Positions 1-7,920 of a stretch of DNA of 50,998 bases are shown here, piece by piece. The DNA lies in contig DFXY01000058.1 in the NCBI GenBank assembly GCA_002381945.1, positions 61,974 to 112,971 of the forward strand. The letters are read 5' to 3'. The DNA is from Bacteriovoracaceae bacterium UBA4096 (lineage in GTDB: Bacteria; Bdellovibrionota; Bacteriovoracia; Bacteriovoracales; Bacteriovoracaceae). Under the pieces are notes generated by a model. That model saw only the letters and a program-made list of their open reading frames with translations, was not told where the DNA came from and ran no database searches. Each line of letters starts with the position of its first letter. Position 1 is the stretch's first letter. The translations under genes and the position numbers were made by a program.

Positions 1-216
1 CGTCTTCAAACTCGTTCTTGGGACGATAAAGACGGAAACAAGCGCTATACAACTGAAATCCTGGCATCAACTGTTCAATTCATTGGTGGAGCAACAGCTT
101 CAAACAATGGAGCAAACATTGATTCTTCTTATTCTCAGGCACCGGCAGCTGCTCCGGCCCAGGAATATCAGATTTCTTCAGACGCTTCATTTGCTGCTGA
201 TGATATCCCGTTCTAG
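1..216 (+). CDS. ssb: Single-stranded DNA-binding protein, C-terminal part (partial)
   Basis: The open frame runs in from the left edge and stops at a TAG at 214-216, giving the last 71 residues. It begins with a strand resembling the end of an OB fold (RLQTRSWDDKDGNKRYTTEI), then has an Ala/Pro/Gln/Ser-rich flexible linker, and ends in the acidic tip DDIPF. That layout is diagnostic of bacterial SSB: OB fold, disordered linker, then a D-D-x-P-F tip that recruits replication and repair partners. The N-terminal half lies outside the window. A strong terminator follows 26 bases later, so ssb is the last gene of its transcript. Confidence 0.93.
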   Translation, partial: RLQTRSWDDKDGNKRYTTEILASTVQFIGGATASNNGANIDSSYSQAPAAAPAQEYQISSDASFAADDIPF

Positions 217-242
217 TCCTAAAATCATATTAGTTGATCAAG

Positions 243-268
243 AGGCCCACGTAAGTGGGCCTTTTTAT
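243..268 (+). terminator. Intrinsic terminator of ssb
   Basis: Perfect 8-bp stem AGGCCCAC / GTGGGCCT with a GTAA loop, followed by TTTTATT. It sits just after the ssb stop codon and before the promoter of the next gene. Confidence 0.9.
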
Positions 269-306
269 TGGGAAAAAAATAGTCTCGCCCACACGGAACT
301 TGAAAG

Positions 307-315
307 TGGTACAAT
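307..315 (+). promoter_or_regulatory. Extended -10 promoter placing transcription start at the HD-GYP start codon
   Basis: TGG followed by TACAAT at 310-315 forms an extended -10 element (TGnTACAAT). A start seven bases past the -10 falls on 322, the A of the ATG. No Shine-Dalgarno sequence lies before the ATG and no clear -35 is seen. This predicts a leaderless transcript; it is an inference from spacing only. Confidence 0.5.
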
Positions 316-321
316 CCTACC

Positions 322-1467
322 ATGGACACGAAGCCCAGTTATTTCTCGATTCGGTACGATCTGATTCAGACCGATCAGCCCCTATTGTTTGATCTCTTTG
401 TTAATTCCTCTGTAGTAGAAGGTAAGGAGAAGTTTGTCAGGATATTTCCTTTGGGCGGAACCTTGGCCAAGGATGAGTTAGAGGAATTTCACCGCAAGTA
501 CTTTCAACTCTACATTCTGGAAGATCAACGAAAGAACTATCTTAAGTACTTGGTGAAGTCAGATTTTGATGATGTTGAAAAGACGACTGTCATTAAAGAT
601 GCAGCTCTGGAATACCTCCACAATATTTTTGATAAAGATAAGGAATTTTCAACCGAAGTCCTTTCAAAAAATATTGAAGGTTGTAGGGAAGTGGTCGAGA
701 GTATGGTCGATGTTTTGGACCATCACAATATTGATTCCCTTCGAAATCTCATCGGTAATTTAAGCTTTCATGACTTTTATACATATGATCACTCAATCAA
801 TGTATCTATGTATTGTATTCAGATTTATAAAACGATTAATCCCAAGGCCAGTCGTCGTGAACTGATGCATGCGGGCCTGGGTGGGCTCTTGCATGATCTG
901 GGAAAAATTAAGATACCAACCCACATTTTGAATAATCCCGGCGGACTCTCAAATGAGGACTATCAGACGATTAAAAAACATCCTGACTTCGGTCTGGATC
1001 TTTTGGTGAATGGTCACTGTGAAGTCAGTGCTGATATTGATCTTAAGATTGTTGCCAGAGTCGTTCATGAACATCATGAAAATTTTGATGGCACCGGATA
1101 TCCTAAAAAATTAAAAGGCAAAGAAGAGATCCATTTACTGGCCCGGGTTTGTACCATTGCTGATTTTTTTGATGCCATCACCACCAAACGCTCTTATAAC
1201 GAGGTTCTGGCCATTCCTGATGCCATGAATACCATGAGAAAATTTCGAGGGATTAAACTTGATCCGGATATCTTTGATATTTTTGACCAGCATGTTCGTT
1301 ACATCCGGGCCGAATATGCCCGGGATCTGCGCTTGTCGGATTCCTTTGACCCAACTCTGCCTTATGCTAAATTACCTATCGAAGAAATTAAGAAATTTGA
1401 GAAGGAAATGGACTTCGGTAAAATCAAAGTTGTGGAAGCAAATAAAAAGAAAGATAAAAAAGCATAA
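322..1467 (+). CDS. HD-GYP domain protein (probable cyclic-di-GMP phosphodiesterase)
   Basis: The protein has 381 residues. The N-terminal 140 residues match no domain I can name. The C-terminal half is an HD-GYP domain with its signature residues intact: H157 in YDHSINVS, the HDLGK box at 191-195, and HHENFDGTGYP at 251-261. The family hydrolyses cyclic di-GMP to pGpG or GMP with a di- or tri-metal centre. There is no receiver domain or membrane segment, so the input presumably comes through the N-terminal region. The C-terminus is Lys-rich. The gene stands alone between the ssb terminator and a bidirectional terminator shared with secG. The start has no Shine-Dalgarno but carries an extended -10 six bases upstream, so it may be translated from a leaderless message. 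Family assignment is firm; enzymatic activity is inferred. Confidence 0.9.
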   Translation: MDTKPSYFSIRYDLIQTDQPLLFDLFVNSSVVEGKEKFVRIFPLGGTLAKDELEEFHRKYFQLYILEDQRKNYLKYLVKSDFDDVEKTTVIKDAALEYLHNIFDKDKEFSTEVLSKNIEGCREVVESMVDVLDHHNIDSLRNLIGNLSFHDFYTYDHSINVSMYCIQIYKTINPKASRRELMHAGLGGLLHDLGKIKIPTHILNNPGGLSNEDYQTIKKHPDFGLDLLVNGHCEVSADIDLKIVARVVHEHHENFDGTGYPKKLKGKEEIHLLARVCTIADFFDAITTKRSYNEVLAIPDAMNTMRKFRGIKLDPDIFDIFDQHVRYIRAEYARDLRLSDSFDPTLPYAKLPIEEIKKFEKEMDFGKIKVVEANKKKDKKA

Positions 1468-1469
1468 AA

Positions 1470-1502
1470 AAAAAGCCCCTTTTGAAAGGGGCTTTTTTTT
1501 TA
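1470..1502. terminator. Bidirectional terminator between HD-GYP gene and secG
   Basis: Stem AAGCCCCTT / AAGGGGCTT with loop TTGA, flanked by a run of A on one side and eight or more T on the other, so it works on both strands. The T-run touches the secG stop codon at 1500-1502. Confidence 0.93.
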
Positions 1503-1916
1503 TTGATTAGTAGTAGGTCGTGTTGCGGGAACCGGAGCATTAGGATCGGCCGCTTCATTAGTTGCTGCCGGTACAGCGCCGTCTTCTGCCGGAGCAGTTT
1601 CAATCGCTTTTGTATCAAGTGCCTGAACATCAGAGTTCAAAGGCGCAGCTACAGGAGCTTCACTATCAAAAAGAGAACGCTTAGCTTCTCTCGATTTAAT
1701 TGTTGAAAGAACGATAGAATTCAACATGAATCCAACCGCGAGTATTGTGGTCAATTTCGTCATGAAGTTTCCCTTCGCCGAGCTTGAGAAAACGGCTTGG
1801 GATGAGCCTCCGCCCATAATGGCACCCATTTCAGCGCCTTTACCAAACTGAAGTAGAACAGTCACAACTAAGAGAACACAGATGATTACGTGTAGAACGA
1901 TTAAGAAAGTGATCAT
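1500..1916 (-). CDS. secG: Preprotein translocase subunit SecG
   Basis: 138 residues. Two hydrophobic helices (about 2-22 and 54-72) flank the SecG hallmark loop LLQFGKGAEMGAIMGGGSSQ and the VFSSSAKGNFMTK segment. SecG is the small accessory subunit of the SecYEG inner-membrane channel that assists SecA-driven export. The 60-residue C-terminal tail, rich in Ala, Pro and acidic residues, is longer than in E. coli SecG and looks disordered. secG is the last gene after gap-pgk-tpiA, separated from tpiA by 67 bases. This glycolysis-secG arrangement is common in bacteria. GGAG lies upstream of the ATG. It ends in the terminator shared with the HD-GYP gene. Confidence 0.93.
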   Translation of the reverse strand: MITFLIVLHVIICVLLVVTVLLQFGKGAEMGAIMGGGSSQAVFSSSAKGNFMTKLTTILAVGFMLNSIVLSTIKSREAKRSLFDSEAPVAAPLNSDVQALDTKAIETAPAEDGAVPAATNEAADPNAPVPATRPTTNQ

Positions 1917-1983
1917 AAAAAGGTAGTCTCCAATTAAGACATTATTTTTAACAGAATTACGTAGGCTTGCAAATCAAAAACCT

Positions 1984-2721
1984 TTACTTATCTCCGCAGA
2001 GCGCTAAAAAGTCCTTGGCCTTAAGACTTGCTCCTCCAACTAAGCCGCCATCAATGTCCTTTTGGGCCAGTAATTCTTGAACGTTATCAGGTTTTACGCT
2101 GCCACCATATAGAATTCTGGTTTTGGCCCCAAAGGCCGGGAATTTAGTCTTAAGAACACTACGAATATGAGCATGGACTTCCTGGGCCTGGGCAGGTGTT
2201 GCGGTTTTACCGGTACCAATCGCCCATACCGGCTCATATGCGATCACTAGATTATCAAGGTTAGCTCGTGAGAGGTCGTTTAATCCTTGATGAAGTTGGT
2301 CTTCGATCAAAGATAGAGTTTGGCCAGCATCCCGTTCGGCCAGTGTTTCACCTACACAGTAGATGACAACCAGACCTTCATTTAAGGCGGTTCTGACTTT
2401 GGCATTTAAACCACGAGAGGTTTCACCAAAATATTGTCTGCGTTCAGAGTGGCCAAGAATAACAAAATGACCGTTCATATCTTTAAGGGCGCGTGGTGAA
2501 ACTTCACCAGTATAGGCCCCTTCAACATGCTCTGAGCAGTTTTGCAATCCTGCTTTCATGGTGGGGGTCTTTAGTTCTTCAACTAAAGGGAAGTGAATGG
2601 ACTGAGAAGCGATCCAGGCATCACACTTATGAGTGAAGCTTTTATTGAAGGCTTCAAAAAATTCAGCACAGTCTTTGACTGTCTTATTCATTTTCCAGTT
2701 TCCTACCATGAGCTTTTTCAT
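1984..2721 (-). CDS. tpiA: Triose-phosphate isomerase
   Basis: 245 residues, a normal length for TIM. It interconverts dihydroxyacetone phosphate and glyceraldehyde 3-phosphate in the cytoplasm. The catalytic residues are visible: Lys10 in GNWKMN, His91 in GHSERR, Glu163 in AYEPVWAIGTG, and the phosphate-binding GGSVKPDN near the C-terminus. It follows pgk with only two bases between the genes, so it is almost certainly co-transcribed and probably translationally coupled with pgk. Confidence 0.97.
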   Translation of the reverse strand: MKKLMVGNWKMNKTVKDCAEFFEAFNKSFTHKCDAWIASQSIHFPLVEELKTPTMKAGLQNCSEHVEGAYTGEVSPRALKDMNGHFVILGHSERRQYFGETSRGLNAKVRTALNEGLVVIYCVGETLAERDAGQTLSLIEDQLHQGLNDLSRANLDNLVIAYEPVWAIGTGKTATPAQAQEVHAHIRSVLKTKFPAFGAKTRILYGGSVKPDNVQELLAQKDIDGGLVGGASLKAKDFLALCGDK

Positions 2722-2723
2722 GT

Positions 2724-3911
2724 TTATACTCCGTATTTAAGGGCCTGAATGCCTGGAAGTTCACCTTTCTCGATATATTCCAGAGAAGCTCCACCGCCAG
2801 TAGAGACGTGAGAGAATTTATCTGATTCACCTGACTGGCCTACTGCTGCTACGGAATCACCGCCACCTACAACCGAGAAGGCTTGGGTTTCAGCGATTGT
2901 ATGAGCAATGGCCATGGTGCCTTTGGCAAAATTTTTGGATTCAAATAATCCCATCGGGCCATTCCAAAAAATAGTTTTGGCAGTTTTCAAATGCTCAGAG
3001 AAGGCCCTGATAGTATCAGGTCCAATATCGAGTCCCATCTTACCTTCAGGAATACTGACTCCATGATTGTGTTCCGGATTTCCTTCCACACCATCGGCCA
3101 CGATATGATCTTTTGGTAGTTGGATCTTTCCGCCCTTATCAGAGGCAAGAAGTTGTCGGGCCAAGGCCACATCTTCATCACCGCAAAGTGAATTTCCAAC
3201 TGAAGCGCCTTTGGCCTTCAAGAAAGGATAGGCCATGGCCCCACCAATCAAGAGGGTATCAACCATGACGATCATGCGCTCAATGGTCTTAATCTTATCC
3301 GAGACCTTGGCCCCACCAATGACTGCTACAAAAGGTTTGGCAGGTTTTTCAAGCAGGGTGCTTAATGATTCAATTTCTTTTTGCATTAAAAGTCCGGCAT
3401 AAGTGCGGCCTTTAAAAAAAGCATTGATCCCATAAGTAGAAGAGTGCTTGCGATGAGCGGCACCAAAGGCATCGTTCACATAAACATCCCCATACTGAGA
3501 AAGCTTCTCGGCCAGATCCATGTCATTTTTTTCTTCACCTGGAAGAAAACGGACATTTTCCAGAAGAACAATTTTTGTTTCAGGCAATTGAAGAAGGTTT
3601 TTTACTCCATTTTCAATCGCCGATTCAGAGAGAATGACATCCATGTTTAATTTAGAAGCGAGGTATTCAGCGATAGGCTCCAGTGAGTATTTAGGATTTG
3701 GTTTTCCATCAGGGCGGCCTAAATGGCTCATCATGATGATCTTGGAAGCCCCTTTTTCAAGGATCATTCTAATCGTTGGAATGGCCAGATCAATTCTGCT
3801 TGAGTCTGTAATTGTTCTAGGTTCAGTTTTAGTAAGTGGAACGTTGAAATCAAAACGTACAAGAACTTTCTTACCTTTGAGATCTGCATCCTGAAGTGAT
3901 TTAAGTTGCAT
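2724..3911 (-). CDS. pgk: Phosphoglycerate kinase
   Basis: 395 residues, typical of bacterial PGK. It transfers phosphate from 1,3-bisphosphoglycerate to ADP. Hallmarks are RFDFNVPL near residue 20, MSHLGRPDG near 62, the hinge and substrate motif NDAFGAAHRKHSS, the VIGGAKVSDKI segment, and the nucleotide-binding VVGGGDSVAAV near the C-terminus. It lies between gap (nine bases upstream) and tpiA (two bases downstream), forming a classical three-step glycolytic operon. Confidence 0.97.
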   Translation of the reverse strand: MQLKSLQDADLKGKKVLVRFDFNVPLTKTEPRTITDSSRIDLAIPTIRMILEKGASKIIMMSHLGRPDGKPNPKYSLEPIAEYLASKLNMDVILSESAIENGVKNLLQLPETKIVLLENVRFLPGEEKNDMDLAEKLSQYGDVYVNDAFGAAHRKHSSTYGINAFFKGRTYAGLLMQKEIESLSTLLEKPAKPFVAVIGGAKVSDKIKTIERMIVMVDTLLIGGAMAYPFLKAKGASVGNSLCGDEDVALARQLLASDKGGKIQLPKDHIVADGVEGNPEHNHGVSIPEGKMGLDIGPDTIRAFSEHLKTAKTIFWNGPMGLFESKNFAKGTMAIAHTIAETQAFSVVGGGDSVAAVGQSGESDKFSHVSTGGGASLEYIEKGELPGIQALKYGV

Positions 3912-3920
3912 GTTTAATCC

Positions 3921-4949
3921 TTAAAGTTTTTGACCGACGAAATTAGCTAAATCGATAACACGATTTGAGAAGCCAACTTCGTTATCATACCAGCTAACGA
4001 TTTTGGCAGTATTACCAATAACGTTGGTAAGTTTTGAATCAAAATAAGATGATTCCGTGGCACCCATGTAATCGATTGAAACCAGCTCTTCTTCGGTATA
4101 CCCGAGAATACCTTTCAGATTACCACTCGCGGCCTTCTTCATGGCTTCATTGATTTCCTGCTTAGTCGCTTTCTTTTCAAGATTCACAGTTAAATCAACC
4201 ATTGAAACATCCGGAGTAGGAACGCGTACGGCATAACCATCCAGTTTGCCCAACATTTCCGGTATAACTTCACCCAGGGCCTTAGCAGCACCAGTGGATG
4301 TAGGAATCATGCTCATGGCAGCAGCACGGGCGCGACGAAGATCAGAGTGAGAATTATCAAGAAGATTTTGGTCTGAAGTGTAAGCATGGACAGTTGTCAT
4401 AAGGCCGTTAACTATTCCGAAATTGTCATTCAGAACCTTAACGACTGGGGCCAGACAGTTAGTGGTACAAGAGGCATTGGAAATTATATGATGTTTTGAA
4501 CTATCATATTTATCAGTGTTGATTCCAATGACAAAAGTGCCATCAAGATCTTTGCCTGGAGCGCACATAATAACTTTCTTCACAGTATCTCTCATATGAA
4601 GACCAAGCTTAGCTTTGTCTTTAAAGACTCCAGTACAATCAATGACAACCTGAGTACCCAATGAACTCCAGGGAATTTCTTCCGGATTACGGCAATCAAA
4701 GAATTTAATTTTCCGGCCATTATAAGAAATTTCGCGTGACTCAGCATTGAAAGAGAAATCACCTCTTAATTTTCCATGAAGAGAATCATATTTCAGAAGA
4801 TGAATGTAAGGAGTCGCATCTCCAGGATTATTAATCCCAACAACTTCAATGTGTGTATCAAGGCCACGGTCAATTCTGTCAAAGTAGGCACGAAGTATTG
4901 TTCTACCAATACGACCAACACCGTTGACGCCAATTTTTACTGTTTTCAT
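3921..4949 (-). CDS. gap: Glyceraldehyde-3-phosphate dehydrogenase, type I
   Basis: 342 residues from the ATG at 4949. I prefer this start to the ATG 12 bases upstream because it is preceded by GAGGAG at good spacing and begins MKTVKIGVNGVGRIGR, the normal N-terminal Rossmann strand. The catalytic Cys161 lies in ISNASCTTNC and the general base His188 in VHAYTSDQN. The downstream motif STGAAKALGEVIPEM is also standard. It oxidises glyceraldehyde 3-phosphate to 1,3-bisphosphoglycerate with NAD. It is the first gene of gap-pgk-tpiA, and its promoter must lie in the 160-base divergent region to its right. Confidence 0.97.
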   Translation of the reverse strand: MKTVKIGVNGVGRIGRTILRAYFDRIDRGLDTHIEVVGINNPGDATPYIHLLKYDSLHGKLRGDFSFNAESREISYNGRKIKFFDCRNPEEIPWSSLGTQVVIDCTGVFKDKAKLGLHMRDTVKKVIMCAPGKDLDGTFVIGINTDKYDSSKHHIISNASCTTNCLAPVVKVLNDNFGIVNGLMTTVHAYTSDQNLLDNSHSDLRRARAAAMSMIPTSTGAAKALGEVIPEMLGKLDGYAVRVPTPDVSMVDLTVNLEKKATKQEINEAMKKAASGNLKGILGYTEEELVSIDYMGATESSYFDSKLTNVIGNTAKIVSWYDNEVGFSNRVIDLANFVGQKL

Positions 4950-5110
4950 AAGACTCCTCATGTCACTGGAAGTGACTATCGATATGATTCAAAACTAAGA
5001 TATTTTAGGCGTTTAGAACATACTCCAAGCGAGAGGTTTTGTGTAGCGGATTCCCGTCTTTCCGTGTAGTCTGAAATCCTTATTTTAAGCACTTAACGCA
5101 CGAGCCCCAC

Positions 5111-6196
5111 ATGTCAAAACTATTTATTTCCGATTTACAGGGTAAAGAAGAAATCACATCTGTCTTCTTGGTAAAGATCTTTAATACCATGGAAGGCAAA
5201 GACGGTAAGAAATACTTCAATATCATCCTAACGGACTCAAGCGGGGATCTAGAGGCCCGGCTATGGCATTATTCCTCCGAAGTGGAAAAAGATGTCTCGA
5301 AAGGCTCTTTTGTACGAGTGAGAGGTAAGCTTAATTACTATCAAGGAAGAAAGCAGTTCATCATCACTCAGATTGAAAAGCTGGCCCAAAATGATGTGAA
5401 CCTGGATGATTTCATTATGAAATCTCAATCCGACCCAGAAATCATGTACAAAAGACTGCTTAAAATCGTTGATGACCTGACTGATGTCTATATCAGGGAT
5501 TTACTCAGAAGTGTCATCACAGATGGAGAAATCGCTCGGCGGTTAAAAATCTGGCAGGCCGGTAAATCGATTCATCATGCTTATAAATCAGGCTTGCTTG
5601 AGCATATTCTGTCATGCACTGAGCTGGCACTGACTCTCTCGAAACACTATCGGGTTAATGAAAACTATGTGGTCGCTGGGTGTGTGCTTCATGACCTGTG
5701 TAAGATTTATGAATTAACAGATGGTGTGAATGTTGAATACACGGAAGAGGGAAAACTGGTAGGTCATCTCGTGAAGGGCCTGGAGATTGTGGATCGTTTT
5801 TCCTACCGAATTAAAAACTTTCCTCATTATACTAAAATGCATATCAAACATATTCTTCTGTCCCATCATGGAGAGTACGAATATGGATCACCAAAAATCC
5901 CGCAGACTTCTGAAGCCTATCTGGTCCATCTGATAGATCTGATGGATTCTAAAATGGGATCTCTGGAAATTGTTCGTAAGACTGATTCTACCACTGGGCA
6001 TTGGTCAGGCTTTGTTAAGCATCTTGACAGGATTGTCTATAAATCGGAACTCCCTTTTTACCCAGAGTATATTCAGGATGAAGAATTTCATCATGAAGAA
6101 AAAGAAAAAGAAAAAGCTGAGCCTCGGAAAAAAACTGTGACCGAGCCCACTACCAGTCTTGGTAAAATGCTTGGAAAGATAAAAATTGAAGAATAA
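5111..6196 (+). CDS. YhaM/CBF1-like 3'-5' exoribonuclease (OB fold + HD domain)
   Basis: 361 residues. Residues 13-90 form an OB-fold nucleic-acid-binding domain (SSGDLEARLWHY, GSFVRVRGKLNYYQGR). Residues 150-320 form an HD-type phosphohydrolase domain with the metal ligands visible: HH at 155-156, H165 in LLEHIL, the HDLCK pair H194-D195, and later histidines in HILLSHHGEYEYGSP. This OB+HD layout is that of Bacillus YhaM and its relatives, which trim RNA and DNA from the 3' end. The last 40 residues are a charged Lys/Glu-rich tail absent from YhaM. The gene is divergent from gap and ends in a clear terminator. Family assignment is good; substrate preference is not visible. Confidence 0.85.
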   Translation: MSKLFISDLQGKEEITSVFLVKIFNTMEGKDGKKYFNIILTDSSGDLEARLWHYSSEVEKDVSKGSFVRVRGKLNYYQGRKQFIITQIEKLAQNDVNLDDFIMKSQSDPEIMYKRLLKIVDDLTDVYIRDLLRSVITDGEIARRLKIWQAGKSIHHAYKSGLLEHILSCTELALTLSKHYRVNENYVVAGCVLHDLCKIYELTDGVNVEYTEEGKLVGHLVKGLEIVDRFSYRIKNFPHYTKMHIKHILLSHHGEYEYGSPKIPQTSEAYLVHLIDLMDSKMGSLEIVRKTDSTTGHWSGFVKHLDRIVYKSELPFYPEYIQDEEFHHEEKEKEKAEPRKKTVTEPTTSLGKMLGKIKIEE

Positions 6197-6197
6197 G

Positions 6198-6226
6198 AAG
6201 AAGGGGCATTAGGCCCCTTCTTTATT
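6198..6226 (+). terminator. Terminator after the YhaM-like gene
   Basis: Perfect stem GAAGGGGC / GCCCCTTC (6200-6207 and 6213-6220) with a five-base loop, followed by TTTATTT. The tail overlaps the stop codon of the convergent gene at 6222. Confidence 0.88.
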
Positions 6227-6572
6227 TCTGGGCCATGGAAGGGTTTGATGTACTTTTGTTATCAAATTTTTCAATAGAGCAGGTTTGAGGATTCACAGTT
6301 GCCACGACTAAAGATTTAACAGTCTGCTTTTTTCCATTCATCCATTTTATATCGAGATCAAAGTTAGCAATGAGTAAGTTTTCATTTTTTAATTTCATGA
6401 GATAATCAGCAACTTTGAAATTTTTTGCTTTAGCATGTCCGATTTCCCCTTTTTCGTTTGTGACCGGAAGATTTGTCTTGTACTCAGTGATGATCTCATT
6501 TTTGAGAGGTTCAATGTCACATTCAGCGAAAGCAGTTCCTAATATAAAACAAAAAACAATAAGGAATTTCAT
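6222..6572 (-). CDS. Small secreted protein of unknown function
   Basis: 116 residues from the ATG at 6572, which is four bases after GGAGG; a TTG directly before it is too close to the ribosome site. A signal peptide is clear (MKFLIVFCFILGTAFAECD, cleavage predicted after AFA). The mature part of about 100 residues has two cysteines (CDIEP and TCSIEK) that could form a disulfide, and it ends in a polar tail. I recognise no family. It converges on the YhaM-like gene. The deduced product is presumably periplasmic or secreted. Confidence 0.72.
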   Translation of the reverse strand: MKFLIVFCFILGTAFAECDIEPLKNEIITEYKTNLPVTNEKGEIGHAKAKNFKVADYLMKLKNENLLIANFDLDIKWMNGKKQTVKSLVVATVNPQTCSIEKFDNKSTSNPSMAQK

Positions 6573-6575
6573 CAA

Positions 6576-6879
6576 GCCTCCTGTTTAAAAATAGTCGAAT
6601 GAGAAAAAAGCATTCTTCTGATTTTTTTGAAAGACACTCTCAGCTATATTTTTATTTCGATTGCTTTAAGACTTAAAATATTTACCGCAAGCGTATCTAA
6701 AGATGTGGGTGTAAGAATCTAACATTGAATGACAAGCATTTCGTTGTCAGTCAATTTGCAGTAAAACAGTTGTGCTAATCCCTGGAATGGGTTTTTTTAA
6801 TAAGGTGCTTGAAATCTCATTTAAAAAAAAAGCAAGTTGATACCAGTGAGCCATTGGGTCACCATCAAAGAAGGATTTT
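6576..6879. other. Intergenic region, about 300 bases, AT-rich, with one long dyad
   Basis: Divergent region between the secreted protein gene and the 88-residue gene at 6880. It contains no open frame I would defend. The one structured element is a dyad at 6724-6755, listed separately. The start of the right-hand gene is preceded by AAGGA at good spacing. Confidence 0.6.
6724..6755. promoter_or_regulatory. Long interrupted dyad, possible operator or hairpin
   Basis: ATTGA-A-TGACAA, an eight-base centre, then TTGTCA-G-TCAAT: eleven of twelve positions are complementary across the axis. It lies about 125 bases upstream of the 6880 start. It is not followed by a T-run, so it is a poor terminator. 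A two-fold-symmetric protein-binding site is the simplest reading, but no regulator can be named. Confidence 0.35.
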
Positions 6880-7146
6880 ATGATACCAGCAGCATTATCT
6901 GAAGGCCTGTCAGAAAAAGACGTTAGTACTAAAGATGCTCTTTGGATTCGAACAGTGTTGGAGAAATTTGAAAGATCAAAAATTCTTGAAATTTATTTTT
7001 TGCGCTTAGATGGAAGAAGTCCGGAAGAAATCCCTGCCGAATATTATGAACTGTATCAACTGGAGTTAAACGATATAAAAGCTTTCCTGCTGGGACAGCA
7101 CCCTCAGGATACTCTTCTCCATAAGATTTTCAGGATAATGAGTTAA
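6880..7146 (+). CDS. Small acidic cytoplasmic protein, unknown function
   Basis: 88 residues without signal peptide or membrane segment. The sequence is predicted largely helical, with charged helices such as LEKFERSKILEIYFLRLDG and YELYQLELNDIKAFLLG. AAGGA precedes the ATG at good spacing, supporting a real gene. It stands alone and converges on tatD with a three-base gap. I do not recognise the family. Confidence 0.6.
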   Translation: MIPAALSEGLSEKDVSTKDALWIRTVLEKFERSKILEIYFLRLDGRSPEEIPAEYYELYQLELNDIKAFLLGQHPQDTLLHKIFRIMS

Positions 7147-7162
7147 AGCTTAACGAAGCTTA
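7146..7162. terminator. Weak hairpin between the 88-residue gene and tatD
   Basis: AAGCTT-AACG-AAGCTT forms a six-base-pair hairpin in the convergent junction and overlaps the tatD stop codon. The T/A flanks are short, so terminator function is uncertain. Confidence 0.35.
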
Positions 7163-7920
7163 TAAAAGCAATTGAGCGAGTTTTCCCAAACCTGTTTTTT
7201 CAGTTCCTCAAGATTTAGATCTTTCAGTTCTGCTATTTTACTGGCGATAAAAGGCAGGAAGTAAGGGGCATTCTCTTTCCCGCGATGAGGGACCGGAGTC
7301 AAGAAAGGTGAATCGGTTTCAAAAAGAATTCTTGAAGGAGGAGTGATCTTTACAACTTCCTGGACGTTTTCAGCTTTTTTAAAAGTGATGATGCCATTAA
7401 AACCGAGATAGAAGCCTTCGTTCAATACAAATTCCGCTAGCTCTATGCTGGAAGTAAAACTATGGAGTACCCCTTTTCGTTTCAAATACCGGGAGAAGTT
7501 TTTTATGATTGCTTTGGTGTCTTCGTCCGCTTCCCGGGTATGAATTACGACCGGCAGATCATGATCACAGGCCAGCTGGAGTTGTTTCTCGAAAACGGTT
7601 TTTTGGATATCCTGAGGCGAATTGTTGTAGTGATAATCAAGGCCGATTTCTCCAACTGCCACCATTTTAGGAAGAGCTGCTCGAGTTGAAATTTTATTAA
7701 ATTCAACTTCAGTCGCTTCTTTCGCATCATGGGGATGAATACCTTGAGTGAAATACACTTCCGGAAAAGTTTCTGAAAGTTCTTTCACCCGATCCAGGTT
7801 ATGCGGATCCACCCCAATGGTTATGACTTTTAATATGCCTGCCTCTGAAATCTTCTGACGAATTTCTTCCAGAGGTTCGGCCTTTAAATAATCAAGATGG
7901 CAGTGAGTTTCAATTAGCAT
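7150..7920 (-). CDS. tatD: TatD family metal-dependent DNase
   Basis: 256 residues, the usual family length. The TIM-barrel amidohydrolase metal ligands are present: ETHCHLD at the N-terminus (HxH), GEIGLDYHYN (Glu), PVVIHTREAD (His), KGVLHSFTSS (His) and FETDSPFLTP (Asp). TatD-family enzymes are Mg-dependent 3'-5' exonucleases or deoxyribonucleases in DNA repair and RNA quality control. It is the last gene of the six-gene leftward operon. Its ATG overlaps the stop of the VKOR-DsbA gene in TAATG, so translation is probably coupled. Confidence 0.92.
   Translation of the reverse strand: MLIETHCHLDYLKAEPLEEIRQKISEAGILKVITIGVDPHNLDRVKELSETFPEVYFTQGIHPHDAKEATEVEFNKISTRAALPKMVAVGEIGLDYHYNNSPQDIQKTVFEKQLQLACDHDLPVVIHTREADEDTKAIIKNFSRYLKRKGVLHSFTSSIELAEFVLNEGFYLGFNGIITFKKAENVQEVVKITPPSRILFETDSPFLTPVPHRGKENAPYFLPFIASKIAELKDLNLEELKKQVWENSLNCFYKLR

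Noticed and set aside
83..364. 93-codon open frame overlapping the ssb end and the HD-GYP start
   Set aside because: It runs out of frame through the end of ssb and through a strong terminator, has no ribosome site, and no recognisable protein features.
6778..6801. CCC ... GGGTTTTTTT upstream of the 6880 gene as a terminator
   Set aside because: The stem is only three base pairs, so the T-run alone is not enough.
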